Shown here piece by piece: positions 9,227 to 16,966 of a stretch of 53,342 bases of DNA. This DNA is from Lachnospiraceae bacterium (GTDB lineage Bacteria > Bacillota > Clostridia > Lachnospirales > Lachnospiraceae). A program made the translations under genes and the position numbers. Every line of letters starts with the position of its first letter. The stretch's first letter is position 1. The notes under the pieces are model-generated. The model worked only from the letters and a program-made list of their open reading frames with translations, was not told where the DNA came from and made no database searches. The DNA lies in the NCBI GenBank assembly GCA_023664345.1, contig JAMPFQ010000016.1:1-53342 (forward strand). Direction: 5' to 3'.

Positions 9227-9947
9227 GGAAAATGAAAGGATCGATGACTTGCAGCGTAACGGCTATCAGATCATCCAGGATCCGAAGCGATTCTGTTTTG
9301 GCATGGACGCGGTTCTTTTGACCGGTTTTGCTCATGCGAAAATATCGGATACGCTGTTAGATCTGGGTACAGGCACGGGGATCATTCCCCTGCTCATGGA
9401 GGCGAAGTACGGATGCAGCCATCTGACCGGTCTGGAGATTCAGCCGGAGAGCGCGGATATGGCCCGGCGCAGCGTGGCATTAAATGATCTGTCAGAGAAA
9501 ATAGAGATCGTGACCGGAGATATCAAAGAAGCAGGCAGTTTGTTCCCGCCTGCTTCTTTTGACTGCATTACCTGTAATCCGCCCTATATGATCGGGAACC
9601 ATGGGCTTGCCAATCCCCAGGATTCCAAGGCTATCGCCCGGCACGAGATACTATGCACCCTGGAGGATGTAGTGAGGCAGACTGCCGGACTGCTGAAGCC
9701 GGGAGGACATTTTTTCCTGGTGCACCGCCCGTTCCGGCTGGCGGAGATCATGACGCAGTTAGTCCGATACAAGCTGGAGCCCAAGCGGATGCAGCTGGTT
9801 TACCCCTATGTGGACAAGGAGCCCAACATGGTGCTCCTGGAGGCAGTGCGCGGAGGGAACCCCCGCATGACCGTGGAAAAGCCGCTGATCGTATTCAATG
9901 CGCCGGGGGAGTATATGCCGGAGATCAGGGATGTTTATGGGTATTGA
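9210..9947 (+). CDS. trmN6: tRNA1(Val) adenine-37 N6-methyltransferase-like (TrmN6/YabB)
   Basis: A 245-residue SAM-dependent methyltransferase. SAM-binding motif I is DLGTGTGIIPLL (about 50-61), with the acidic LEIQPES loop after it and the N6-adenine catalytic tetrad NPPY at 123-126. The N-terminal RNGYQIIQDPKRFCFGMDAVLL is characteristic of the YabB/TrmN6 group. The ATG at 9210 is where similarity begins; the same frame stays open far upstream only because it crosses the repetitive ricT tail. Overlap with ricT and the rsmI gene downstream reproduce the Bacillus yaaT-yabB-rsmI neighbourhood. Confidence 0.87.
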   Translation: MTVSLKENERIDDLQRNGYQIIQDPKRFCFGMDAVLLTGFAHAKISDTLLDLGTGTGIIPLLMEAKYGCSHLTGLEIQPESADMARRSVALNDLSEKIEIVTGDIKEAGSLFPPASFDCITCNPPYMIGNHGLANPQDSKAIARHEILCTLEDVVRQTAGLLKPGGHFFLVHRPFRLAEIMTQLVRYKLEPKRMQLVYPYVDKEPNMVLLEAVRGGNPRMTVEKPLIVFNAPGEYMPEIRDVYGY

Positions 9948-10010
9948 GGGAAGTTGTTGTGGAATGGTCAGATCAAATATGTAAATCACAATTATCGGAA
10001 AGGAAACAAT

Positions 10011-10874
10011 ATGCCAGGTACATTATATTTATGCGCCACCCCCATAGGGAATCTTCAGGATATGACGCCCCGGGTGACGGATACGCTGCGGATGGTGGAC
10101 GTGATCGCGGCGGAGGATACCAGGAACAGCATAAAACTGCTGAACCATTTCGATATCCACACCCCCATGACCAGCTACCATGAGTACAACAAAGTGGAGA
10201 AAGCAAAACAGCTGGTGGATCAGCTGCTCTCAGGTCGGAATATCGCGCTGATCACTGACGCGGGAACGCCCGCCATCTCCGATCCCGGGGAGGTGCTGGT
10301 GCGGATGTGCCAGGAGAACAATGTGCCCGTGACTTCCCTGCCGGGTCCGGCGGCCTGCATCACCGCGCTGACGCTGTCAGGGCTTTCCACTCGGAGATTC
10401 TGTTTCGAAGGGTTCCTGCCTGCGGAGAAAAAGGAGCGCAGGGAAATCTTGGAGGAACTTGCGTCGGAGAGCCGCACCATGATCCTCTATGAGGCTCCGC
10501 ATCATCTGGTGAAAACCCTGGAGGAACTTTACAAAGCGCTGGGAGAGCGGCGGATCACCCTGTGCAGGGAACTGACAAAAAAGTTTGAGACAGTGATGCC
10601 CACCACGCTGGAAAAGGCGTTGGAATATTATCGGAACGAGGAGCCCAGAGGGGAGTATGTTCTGGTGGTGGAGGGCAGGAGCCGCGAGGAGAAGCGCAGG
10701 GAGGAGATTGCCTCCTGGGAGACCATGACCATCGAGGAGCATATGGCTTATTATGAGCAGCAGGGCATGGATAACAGATCTGCCATGAAGCAGGTGGCGA
10801 AGGACAGAGGCGTGGGGAAAAGGGAGATCTATGCGTATCTGCATGGAGCAGACCGCGCAGGCAGTGGATTCTGA
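10011..10874 (+). CDS. rsmI: 16S rRNA (cytidine-1402 2'-O)-methyltransferase RsmI
   Basis: A 287-residue tetrapyrrole-methylase-fold enzyme methylating the 2'-OH of C1402 in the ribosomal P site. Signatures: LYLCATPIGNLQDMTPR at the N-terminus, AAEDTRNS, LITDAGTPAISDPG, VTSLPGPAA, and LYEAPHHLV. ATG 10011 has AAAGGAAA in front and begins right at the family start; an upstream in-frame start at 9954 would add 19 unconserved residues. Confidence 0.95.
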   Translation: MPGTLYLCATPIGNLQDMTPRVTDTLRMVDVIAAEDTRNSIKLLNHFDIHTPMTSYHEYNKVEKAKQLVDQLLSGRNIALITDAGTPAISDPGEVLVRMCQENNVPVTSLPGPAACITALTLSGLSTRRFCFEGFLPAEKKERREILEELASESRTMILYEAPHHLVKTLEELYKALGERRITLCRELTKKFETVMPTTLEKALEYYRNEEPRGEYVLVVEGRSREEKRREEIASWETMTIEEHMAYYEQQGMDNRSAMKQVAKDRGVGKREIYAYLHGADRAGSGF

Positions 10875-10936
10875 GGGCGCTGGGAAGGGTAATCCACAGA
10901 CAGCGGTTGCAGGACTGTAAAGCATGGAGGGTATCA

Positions 10937-11116
10937 ATGACAGCGGGAAATTGTGACGCATGTGTCAATTATGTATATGATGAGGATTATGAGTGCTACT
11001 GTTGTCTGGTCAATCTGGACGAGGACGAGATGTACCGCTTTTTATCGGGTACTCAGCGGGAATGTCCCTACTTTCGGCTGGATGACGAATATGGCGTGGT
11101 GCGGCACCAGGTTTAA
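10937..11116 (+). CDS. small Cys-rich protein (DUF6472-like)
   Basis: A 59-residue acidic protein with Cys in NCDACVNY, ECYCC and RECPYF, a spacing that suggests a metal site. It resembles the DUF6472 family of small clostridial proteins as I remember it (YDEDYECYCC, DEDEMYRFLSG, CPYFR.DDEY). No function is known. GGAGGGT precedes the ATG at 10937 by 6 nt. It follows rsmI by 62 nt and is closed by a strong hairpin at 11124-11167. Confidence 0.8.
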   Translation: MTAGNCDACVNYVYDEDYECYCCLVNLDEDEMYRFLSGTQRECPYFRLDDEYGVVRHQV

Positions 11117-11123
11117 GAGAGGC

Positions 11124-11167
11124 AGAGGGTTTTGTAAGGAATTTGTAAGAAAACCCTCTATTATTTT
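11124..11167 (+). terminator. terminator hairpin enclosing direct-repeat regulator boxes
   Basis: AGAGGGTTTT (11124-11133) pairs perfectly with AAAACCCTCT (11150-11159), followed by ATTATTTT. Spanning the 5' arm, loop and start of the 3' arm are two direct repeats of 11-bp period, TTTGTAAGGAA (11131-11141) and TTTGTAAGAAA (11142-11152), with a third TTTGTAAAAAT at 11165. Such 11-bp-phased repeats are typical OmpR-family binding sites, so this spot may both end the upstream transcript and control the response regulator gene. Confidence 0.65.
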
Positions 11168-11228
11168 GTAAAAATGGCAGTGTATCCTGATAGCAGCCTT
11201 AGGAAACAGTTTCAGTATGGAGGAGCGT

Positions 11229-11927
11229 ATGAGCGAGTGTATATTAGTGGTGGACGATGACAGGGAGATCGTGAAAGCGATCAGTATCCTGCTGGAGGGC
11301 GAGGGATACCAGGTGCTGAAAGCCTATGACGGGCTGGAGGCGCTGGACATCCTTGCAAGCCGTCAGGTCAGGCTGGTGCTCATCGATGTGATGATGCCGA
11401 AGCTGGACGGTCTGTCGGCATTGATGCGCATCCGTGAAAAGCAGAATATCCCGGTCATCGTCCTCAGCGCCAAGAGCGAGGAGACCGACAAGGTATTGGG
11501 CTTGTCCATGGGGGCGGACGATTATGTGTCCAAGCCCTACAATCCCCAGGAACTGGCGGCCCGGGTCAAGAGCCAGCTGCGCAGATATACCTGTCTGGGG
11601 GACGTGAACGCGGGAAACCGGATCGGGGAGATCCGCAACGGCAGACTGCTTTACCGAACGGACGAAAGGACACTCTACGCGGACGGCGAGCCGGTAAAGC
11701 TGACCGCCAGGGAGACCGGCATCGTAGACCTGCTCATGCGCAATCCCGGCCGTGTTTTTCCTGCGGAGGAGATTTACCGCCGGGTGTGGGAGGAGGATGC
11801 TTTCGCATCGGAAAATACGGTGATGGTACATATCAGGCGCATCCGTGAAAAAATCGAACTGAATCCGAAAGAGCCAGAATATTTAAAGGTGGTGTGGGGA
11901 ATTGGATACAAAATGGAAAAGCATTAA
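11229..11927 (+). CDS. OmpR/VanR-family response regulator
   Basis: A 232-residue response regulator: receiver domain (1 to about 118) with phospho-acceptor Asp53 in LIDVMMP, acidic pocket DDD at 9-11, Lys in YVSKPYNP, then an OmpR-type winged-helix domain (RETGIVDLLMRNPGRVF, VMVHIRRIREKIE). VanR-like. ATG 11229 follows GGAGGAG; an in-frame ATG at 11217 is an alternative four residues longer. Its 3' end overlaps the histidine kinase by 26 nt, so the two are translationally coupled. Phased direct repeats at 11131-11175 suggest autoregulation. Confidence 0.93.
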   Translation: MSECILVVDDDREIVKAISILLEGEGYQVLKAYDGLEALDILASRQVRLVLIDVMMPKLDGLSALMRIREKQNIPVIVLSAKSEETDKVLGLSMGADDYVSKPYNPQELAARVKSQLRRYTCLGDVNAGNRIGEIRNGRLLYRTDERTLYADGEPVKLTARETGIVDLLMRNPGRVFPAEEIYRRVWEEDAFASENTVMVHIRRIREKIELNPKEPEYLKVVWGIGYKMEKH

Positions 11928-14505
11928 AAAGGCATTAAGTTTATTGATCTTCTTTCTGGGGATGAGCCTGACGCTGTACAACCTGTCAGGAGTGCTGCGG
12001 CGGTGGGACGGGATCACATCCTCCTGGGCTTCAGGAAAGCTGTGGGAGGAAGATTACCAGCAGAGTTGGGAATTTCAGCATTGCATCACCGACTGCCTGG
12101 AGAATTTCTTCTCCATAGCGATCAATGGAAGCCCTGTGGGCTGGGATTATTATAGCTGGGGTGATACTTACGGTTACGGGCAGAACACGGCGACGATCAC
12201 TATGGAAGGTACAGGGATTGTTCAGGCGCCGACATGGGACTTGGGGACGCTGGAGAACAGCGCCGTAAGCGAAGACGCTGCGCAGGATGACAGATGGGAT
12301 TTTGTGGGGAACCTCGATCTTTGGCTGGAAATGGGCGGAAGTGAGGAAGAATACGAGGAGTATATGGAGACCTATGAGGGGTACATGGAGGGCTACGAGG
12401 AGTACATGGATGCCCTGGATGTGCTGCGTGATTCGGGGTATTGGGAATACGGCGGCAGGTACGGTTATGACAACCGGTTATGGTCAGTGCCGCCCGAGCA
12501 GCTAACGGAGGAACAGAAAGCACTGCTTGCCAGGCAAAAGGAACGCCTGACTCAGATGTACTTTGCCGGCATGGAGGAGGACAAGAACCTGCTCTACAGC
12601 ATTTATTATGACGGAAAGCTTCTGTATTCTAACTCTGATCAGCTTGCGGCGGATGGCAGTATGCAGGCTCCGGAGGGGTATAATTTCCTGCTGTATTTCG
12701 ACGGGGAGAAGGTCAGGATCACAAAGGACGGGAAAGAGGCAGACGTCTATGGGGACGGCTATTACCGGGACGCGGATCATGACTGGTATGTCCCCGGATA
12801 CCGCAATTTCCCTGTCAACGAAGAGATGAAAAAGGTCGTGATCTGTATGGCGGCGGCGAAAGAGCCGATGCTGTACACCACAGGGATCGACAGGAACAGC
12901 GGATATCAGCAGGGGGATAATTCCCTGTACTGGATGCAGTATTATCGTCTGCAGGACTGGAAGATTATACGCCGCGATCTCATCGGGCTTACAGTGGGCG
13001 TAGCGCTGCTGTTTTTCTCTTGTTTCTGCAGGAAAGACAGAGGAGAAGCGTTGGAAAAGATCGCTTCTGCCCAGGGGAAGATATGGGTGGAATGCAAGGT
13101 GTTGTTCCTGTTCCTTTTCTTGTGTGAGGGAGTGAGAGAGTATTTTGTTTATGACAGCTATGGTTATGGCAATCTGTGGCATGAAGTGATATACAGCTAT
13201 GATTTTAATATGGTGGAGGCGTTCGGGGTATACGGCGGCGAACTGTTTTCCCTGTTGTGGTATATGCCTCTTTTCTGGGTGACGCTGTTCTGGACGGTAT
13301 ATTTCACGGTAAACGACCTGAAACATAATAAAAAAGTCTGGAGACAGGGTTTGATCGCGAAATGCTGTCGGGCCTATTCTGTCAAAGAATTAAAGCTGCC
13401 CCTGGCGCGGAGGATGGTACGCCGGAACGGGATCCTTTTTGCGGTCATCCTTGTCAGCGGGATCCTGCTGATGGCAGGCATGCTGAGTATTGCGAATGAA
13501 TACAGGAGATATCTCGATTTGTGGAAAGTATTCCTGGTATGCGCCTTTGTGACGGGATTCCTGCTTGTGGCGGTCTGTCTGGTGGGCGTAAAGAATGTTA
13601 AGGCGGCCCGGGATATGGAGGCGTTGTCGGAACGGATCCGGGATATTTGTAATGGTGACTATAGCGGGAATCCATCCGCAGGCAGCAGCATGGCGGAAGA
13701 CGGCGGGCTGACAGACAGTGATGATATGGCAGCAGGCAGCGCAGCATACGCCGGGCATGACCTGGGCGAAACCATGGCGCAGCTGGAAAATATCCGCCAG
13801 GGCATGGCAAGCGCGGTGGACGAGCAGATGAAGAGCGAACGCATGAAAGTAGAACTGATCGCCAATGTGTCCCATGATATCAAGACCCCCCTCACATCCA
13901 TTATCAGTTATGTGCAGTTTTTGAAGGAGGAGGAAGGGTTGCCGGAACATGTGCAGGATTATGTGAAGATCCTGGACGAGAAGTCCCAGAGGCTGAAAAA
14001 TATGGTACAGGATGTGTTCGCGGTGAGCAAGGCGGCGTCGGGAGAACTTCCCATGAACATGGAAAAACTGGATTTCGGCAAACTGCTGCGCCAGACCATG
14101 GCGGACATGGACGAGGAAATCCAAAGCAGCAGCGTGTCGTTCCGCACGGAACTGCCAGAGAATCCGGTGATGATCATGGCGGACGGACAGAGGATGTACC
14201 GGGTGTTCCAGAATCTGTTCCAGAATGCCCTGAAATATTCTCTGGCCGGATCCAGAGTGTACGTGACTTTGAAAACAGACGGGAAACTGGCGGTCGCCAG
14301 CGTGAAGAATACCTCTCATATGGAACTGGATGAGGAGAAAGATCTTACAGAACGCTTTGTCAGAGGGGATAAGAGCCGCACGGACGGCGGGAGCGGCCTT
14401 GGCCTGTCCATTGCCCAGAGTTTCACGGAGGCCTGCGGAGGGCAGTTCGGGATGGAATTCAACGCAGACCTGTTCATTGTAAATATTTCTTTTAAAACAG
14501 TATAA
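11902..14505 (+). CDS. sensor histidine kinase with large extracytoplasmic domain
   Basis: An 867-residue kinase partnered with the upstream regulator. A membrane segment at about 10-28 is followed by an extracytoplasmic region to about 350, then about five membrane segments between 355 and 565, a dimerisation/phospho-acceptor domain with His658 (ANVSHDIKTPLTS) and an HATPase domain (G box GGSGLGLSIAQ from about 830). The sensor part holds an unusual Tyr/Glu/Met stretch made of YEEYM-type units (about 146-172). Start is TTG at 11902 inside the regulator gene. VanS-like in its kinase core but more than twice the usual length; the signal is unknown. Confidence 0.9.
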   Translation: MDTKWKSIKKALSLLIFFLGMSLTLYNLSGVLRRWDGITSSWASGKLWEEDYQQSWEFQHCITDCLENFFSIAINGSPVGWDYYSWGDTYGYGQNTATITMEGTGIVQAPTWDLGTLENSAVSEDAAQDDRWDFVGNLDLWLEMGGSEEEYEEYMETYEGYMEGYEEYMDALDVLRDSGYWEYGGRYGYDNRLWSVPPEQLTEEQKALLARQKERLTQMYFAGMEEDKNLLYSIYYDGKLLYSNSDQLAADGSMQAPEGYNFLLYFDGEKVRITKDGKEADVYGDGYYRDADHDWYVPGYRNFPVNEEMKKVVICMAAAKEPMLYTTGIDRNSGYQQGDNSLYWMQYYRLQDWKIIRRDLIGLTVGVALLFFSCFCRKDRGEALEKIASAQGKIWVECKVLFLFLFLCEGVREYFVYDSYGYGNLWHEVIYSYDFNMVEAFGVYGGELFSLLWYMPLFWVTLFWTVYFTVNDLKHNKKVWRQGLIAKCCRAYSVKELKLPLARRMVRRNGILFAVILVSGILLMAGMLSIANEYRRYLDLWKVFLVCAFVTGFLLVAVCLVGVKNVKAARDMEALSERIRDICNGDYSGNPSAGSSMAEDGGLTDSDDMAAGSAAYAGHDLGETMAQLENIRQGMASAVDEQMKSERMKVELIANVSHDIKTPLTSIISYVQFLKEEEGLPEHVQDYVKILDEKSQRLKNMVQDVFAVSKAASGELPMNMEKLDFGKLLRQTMADMDEEIQSSSVSFRTELPENPVMIMADGQRMYRVFQNLFQNALKYSLAGSRVYVTLKTDGKLAVASVKNTSHMELDEEKDLTERFVRGDKSRTDGGSGLGLSIAQSFTEACGGQFGMEFNADLFIVNISFKTV

Positions 14506-14586
14506 TTTTGTCCTGAGGGTCAACAATAACCTTGTAAAACAAATAATAACAGTTTCGAGATGAAGCTGGAACAGGAGGTTATGGTT

Positions 14587-14772
14587 ATGGCAAACATTTC
14601 TGAATTGGACTTGCAGAATCTGCGTCATCTGATCGGCGGTTACGACACCACACATTGCAAGATGCAGGCATACGCGCAGCAGGCTACAGACCCTCAGATC
14701 AAACAGTTCTTTGAAAAGGGTGCAAAGTCTGCCATGGACAACAAGCAGCAGCTGATGAAGTTTTTAAATTGA
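14587..14772 (+). CDS. small coat-like protein (CotF-type fragment length)
   Basis: A 61-residue helical protein: MANISELDLQNLRHLIGG at the start, then a helix ending in DNKQQLMKFLN. It looks like the short partner of a CotF-like, ferritin-like coat protein pair common in clostridia; this is inference from pattern and the neighbour. ATG 14587 has AGGAGG 8 nt upstream; the in-frame ATG at 14581 is too close to it. A palindromic repeat separates it from the second small gene. Confidence 0.65.
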   Translation: MANISELDLQNLRHLIGGYDTTHCKMQAYAQQATDPQIKQFFEKGAKSAMDNKQQLMKFLN

Positions 14773-14773
14773 T

Positions 14774-14916
14774 GCAGAGACGGAACAAATTGCCGTAAAC
14801 GGCAATTGAAAAACAGTCTCGGAACGCAAATGCCGAAAGAAATTCTCAGCTGCGAACTTTGCAGATGAAATTTCTTTCAGAGCAAGGGCATTGGAGTGCA
14901 GAGACGGAACTGAAAT
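14774..14916. repeat. palindromic intergenic repeat, family A (copy 2, longest)
   Basis: Blocks in order: GCAGAGACGGAAC (14774-14786); a perfect hairpin AATTGCCGT/ACGGCAATT (14788-14807); ACAGTCTCGGAACG (from 14813), whose GTCTC (14816-14820) pairs with GAGAC (14777-14781); GAAAGAAATT (14835-14844); CAGCTGCGAACTTTGCAG (14847-14864); GAAATTTCTTTC (14867-14878); and GCAGAGACGGAACTG again (14898-14912). Copy 1 lies at 6018-6140 and a third begins at 53304. Confidence 0.75.
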
Positions 14917-14927
14917 GGAGGCAGATT

Positions 14928-15182
14928 ATGCAGGAGAAGATTATGGTTGCGGATACCCTTGCCGGTATCAATGGAGAACTGACACGCTATGCGGGTATGA
15001 TCGCACAGTCCGAGAACAAGGAACTGAAGACCACTTTGAAGCAGTTCCGCAATGCCTGTGAGCAGTCACAGGAGGAACTGTACCAGATCGCAAGGGAAAA
15101 GTCCTACTATGTTCCCGCAAGCAAGGCCACCGAGGAAGAGGTTGAGCATGTGAAGAGCCTTTTCACGCAGGGGACTTTGTAA
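14928..15182 (+). CDS. small CotF-like spore coat protein
   Basis: An 84-residue helical protein starting MQEKIMVADTLAGINGELTRYAG and containing LKQFRNACEQSQEELYQIAREKSYYVPASKA, which matches the CotF-like spore coat family (single four-helix unit with the C-terminal YYVPA motif). ATG 14928 has GGAGG 6 nt upstream; the longer ORF from 14859 runs through a palindromic repeat and is not believed. Probably expressed during sporulation with the small gene before it; a terminator follows. Confidence 0.75.
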   Translation: MQEKIMVADTLAGINGELTRYAGMIAQSENKELKTTLKQFRNACEQSQEELYQIAREKSYYVPASKATEEEVEHVKSLFTQGTL

Positions 15183-15211
15183 AAAAGTCATAAGTGTCGA
15201 GAGTGATAATG

Positions 15212-15244
15212 GCACCGTTGGAATCATATCCGGCGGTGCTTTTT
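15212..15244 (+). terminator. intrinsic terminator after the coat-like gene pair
   Basis: GCACCG (15212-15217) pairs with CGGTGC (15234-15239), followed by TTTTT. It closes the two small coat-like genes before spmA. Confidence 0.75.
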
Positions 15245-15301
15245 CATATATTTTAAGAAAACTGTGTTATTGATTTGTGTCAATGCACCAAGGGTGAGTT
15301 T

Positions 15302-15979
15302 ATGTTAAATGCGATCTGGGCGGTGATGATCCTGTTGGCGGTCATCTATGCGGCATGCAGCGGGAATATGAGCGCGGTCACGAACGCGGCGCTGGACAGC
15401 GCGGGAGAGGCGATTTCCCTGTGTCTGACCATGGCGGGAGTGGTAGCGCTCTGGATGGGACTGATGGAGATCGCCAAGCAGGCGGGTCTGATACGGAAGC
15501 TGACAAGGGGAATCTCTCCTTTCCTGAAATTCATGTTCCCCAGGATCCCGGAGGCGCATCCGGCAAGGGAGTACATAGCGACAAATATCATAGCCAATGT
15601 GCTGGGGCTGGGCTGGGCCTGCACCCCGGCGGGACTGAAAGCCATGGAGGAACTGGCTAAACTGGAGGCGGAGAGGGGAAATCAGGAGTATCTGCCGGAT
15701 AAAAAGATATCGGATAGGAAAGGGGCGGTATATGCCGAAAAAGGCGGGGGTTTGTCTGGGTATAAGCAAGAACGTACCGCCTCAAAAGAAATGTGCGATT
15801 TTCTTATATTGAATATCTCTTCTTTACAGCTGATCCCGGTCAATATGATCGCTTACAGAAGCCAGTACGGAAGCGCGGATCCGGCGGCGGTCATTGCGCC
15901 GGCAATTGTGGCGACGTTTTGCAGTACGCTTGTGGCGGTAGTGTATTGCAAGATGAAAGGAAGGAGGCGGAGAGGATAG
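15302..15979 (+). CDS. spmA: spore maturation protein A (nucleoside recognition domain)
   Basis: A 225-residue polytopic membrane protein matching SpmA, required with SpmB for normal spore-core dehydration and heat resistance. Family stretches: SGNMSAVTNAALDSAGEAISLCLTMAGVVALWMGLMEIA, MFPRIPEAHPAREYIATNIIANVLGLGWACTPAGLKAM and the SLQLIPVNMIAYRSQYGSADPA end. It is slightly longer than usual because of a hydrophilic insertion at about 125-165. ATG 15302 is preceded by AAGGGTGAG. spmB normally follows immediately; here 7.3 kb of unrelated genes separate them and spmB itself is interrupted. Confidence 0.93.
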   Translation: MLNAIWAVMILLAVIYAACSGNMSAVTNAALDSAGEAISLCLTMAGVVALWMGLMEIAKQAGLIRKLTRGISPFLKFMFPRIPEAHPAREYIATNIIANVLGLGWACTPAGLKAMEELAKLEAERGNQEYLPDKKISDRKGAVYAEKGGGLSGYKQERTASKEMCDFLILNISSLQLIPVNMIAYRSQYGSADPAAVIAPAIVATFCSTLVAVVYCKMKGRRRRG

Positions 15980-15984
15980 CATTT

Positions 15985-16190
15985 TTCCATTCTGTTTCTG
16001 CGAGGTATATATAAAACCAATCATTTCCTGAAAGCAGTTCCGAAGAAAGCAAAATACAGATAAATTCACACTCCTTATGTTTTGGTGAAAAACCATAATG
16101 CAATTGTCTGCTGTTTACTATGATGCCGCTTCTTTCAGGCAGGTCGATCAATTCCCCGGAGATCTTGAAAAAAGATAATTGTTATAAAAT
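15985..16190 (-). pseudogene. remnant of an AraC-family regulator (N-terminal cupin part)
   Basis: Minus-strand translation reads KISGELIDLPERSG, then IIVNSRQLHYGFSPKHKECE, then FICILLSSELLSGNDW, matching the middle of the AraC-type arabinose-binding cupin (GDGIF.NSRQLHYGFS...C.FICILLHP pattern). There is no start, a stop lies just upstream at about 16195, and no helix-turn-helix domain follows. The remnant overlaps the spmA terminus region and fills most of the gene-free stretch 15980-16250. Confidence 0.45.
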
Positions 16191-16250
16191 TATAGCAGAT
16201 TTTGAAAGACTATCAAGCTGGAATGTGCTATTGTTAAAAGGAGGATCGGC

Positions 16251-16313
16251 ATGGCAGATACGAAAAAATTATATAAGGAGACAAAACATAACAAATGGTG
16301 GTTTTTGAGATGA
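16251..16313 (+). CDS. 20-codon leader peptide candidate coupled to the acetyltransferase
   Basis: AGGAGG (16239-16244) lies 6 nt before an ATG that opens MADTKKLYKETKHNKWWFLR, whose TGA overlaps the acetyltransferase ATG at 16310 in an ATGA junction. The acetyltransferase itself has only a poor ribosome binding site, so this short frame may drive its translation by coupling. It could also be the stump of a longer deleted gene; the start resembles small PspC-type proteins (KKLY... opening). Confidence 0.4.
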   Translation: MADTKKLYKETKHNKWWFLR

Positions 16314-16966
16314 GTGATATGAAAGCAAGGCTGCACACAGGAGAACTTTATTTTCCGGATGATGAAGAAATCACAAAGGAACAGAGGATTTATCAGGATT
16401 TACTGTATGAGTACAATCAGACCAAACCGTCCGAAGGAGAAAAAAGAACAAAACTGTTGAAAAAGATGCTGGGTGACTGTGGCGAGGGGGTGTACATTGA
16501 AGCGCCTTTTTATGCCAATTTCGGTGGTCATCACTGTCATTTTGGCAAGCAGGTATATGTGAACTACAACTTAACATGCGTGGATGATACCCATATTTAT
16601 ATTGGGGATCATACCATGTTTGGCCCGAACGTAACGATCGTAACAGCAGGGCATCCGATCTTGCCGGAACTTCGCCGAAAAGGACTTCAATATAATATGC
16701 CGGTTCGTATTGGACAAAACTGCTGGATCGGTGCAGGCGCTATCATCATGCCGGGTGTGGCGATTGGCGATAATGTGGTGATTGGCGCAGGAAGTGTCGT
16801 GACCAAAGATATTCCGTCAAATGTGGTCGCGGTGGGAAATCCTTGCAGGATCATGCGTGAAGTAGGGGAACATGACCGGAAATATTATTTCAGGGATAGG
16901 GAAATCGATGAAATGTGTTTTACGGATCATGTGGATCATGGAGGGAACAGGGATGAAAACATATAG
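16310..16966 (+). CDS. maltose/galactoside O-acetyltransferase family (LbH)
   Basis: A 218-residue left-handed beta-helix acetyltransferase using acetyl-CoA, closest in look to Maa/LacA. N-terminal KARLHTGELYFPDDEE fits the Mac domain. Hexapeptide turns follow: VYVNYNLTCVDDTHIYIGDHTMFGPNVTIVTAGHPI with the catalytic His in TAGHP, then IGQNCWIGAGAIIMPGVAIGDNVVIGAGSVVTKDIP. The C-terminus overlaps ptsI by 14 nt. Start at 16310 is chosen because it forms an ATGA junction with the short frame at 16251; ATG 16295 and 16319 are alternatives. Confidence 0.88.
   Translation: MSDMKARLHTGELYFPDDEEITKEQRIYQDLLYEYNQTKPSEGEKRTKLLKKMLGDCGEGVYIEAPFYANFGGHHCHFGKQVYVNYNLTCVDDTHIYIGDHTMFGPNVTIVTAGHPILPELRRKGLQYNMPVRIGQNCWIGAGAIIMPGVAIGDNVVIGAGSVVTKDIPSNVVAVGNPCRIMREVGEHDRKYYFRDREIDEMCFTDHVDHGGNRDENI

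Noticed and set aside
8586..9335. Long open frames on the minus strand and in a second plus frame across the ricT tail
   Set aside because: They arise from the CAG/CGT-rich repeat DNA that lacks stop codons in several frames; their proteins are low complexity and begin without ribosome binding sites.
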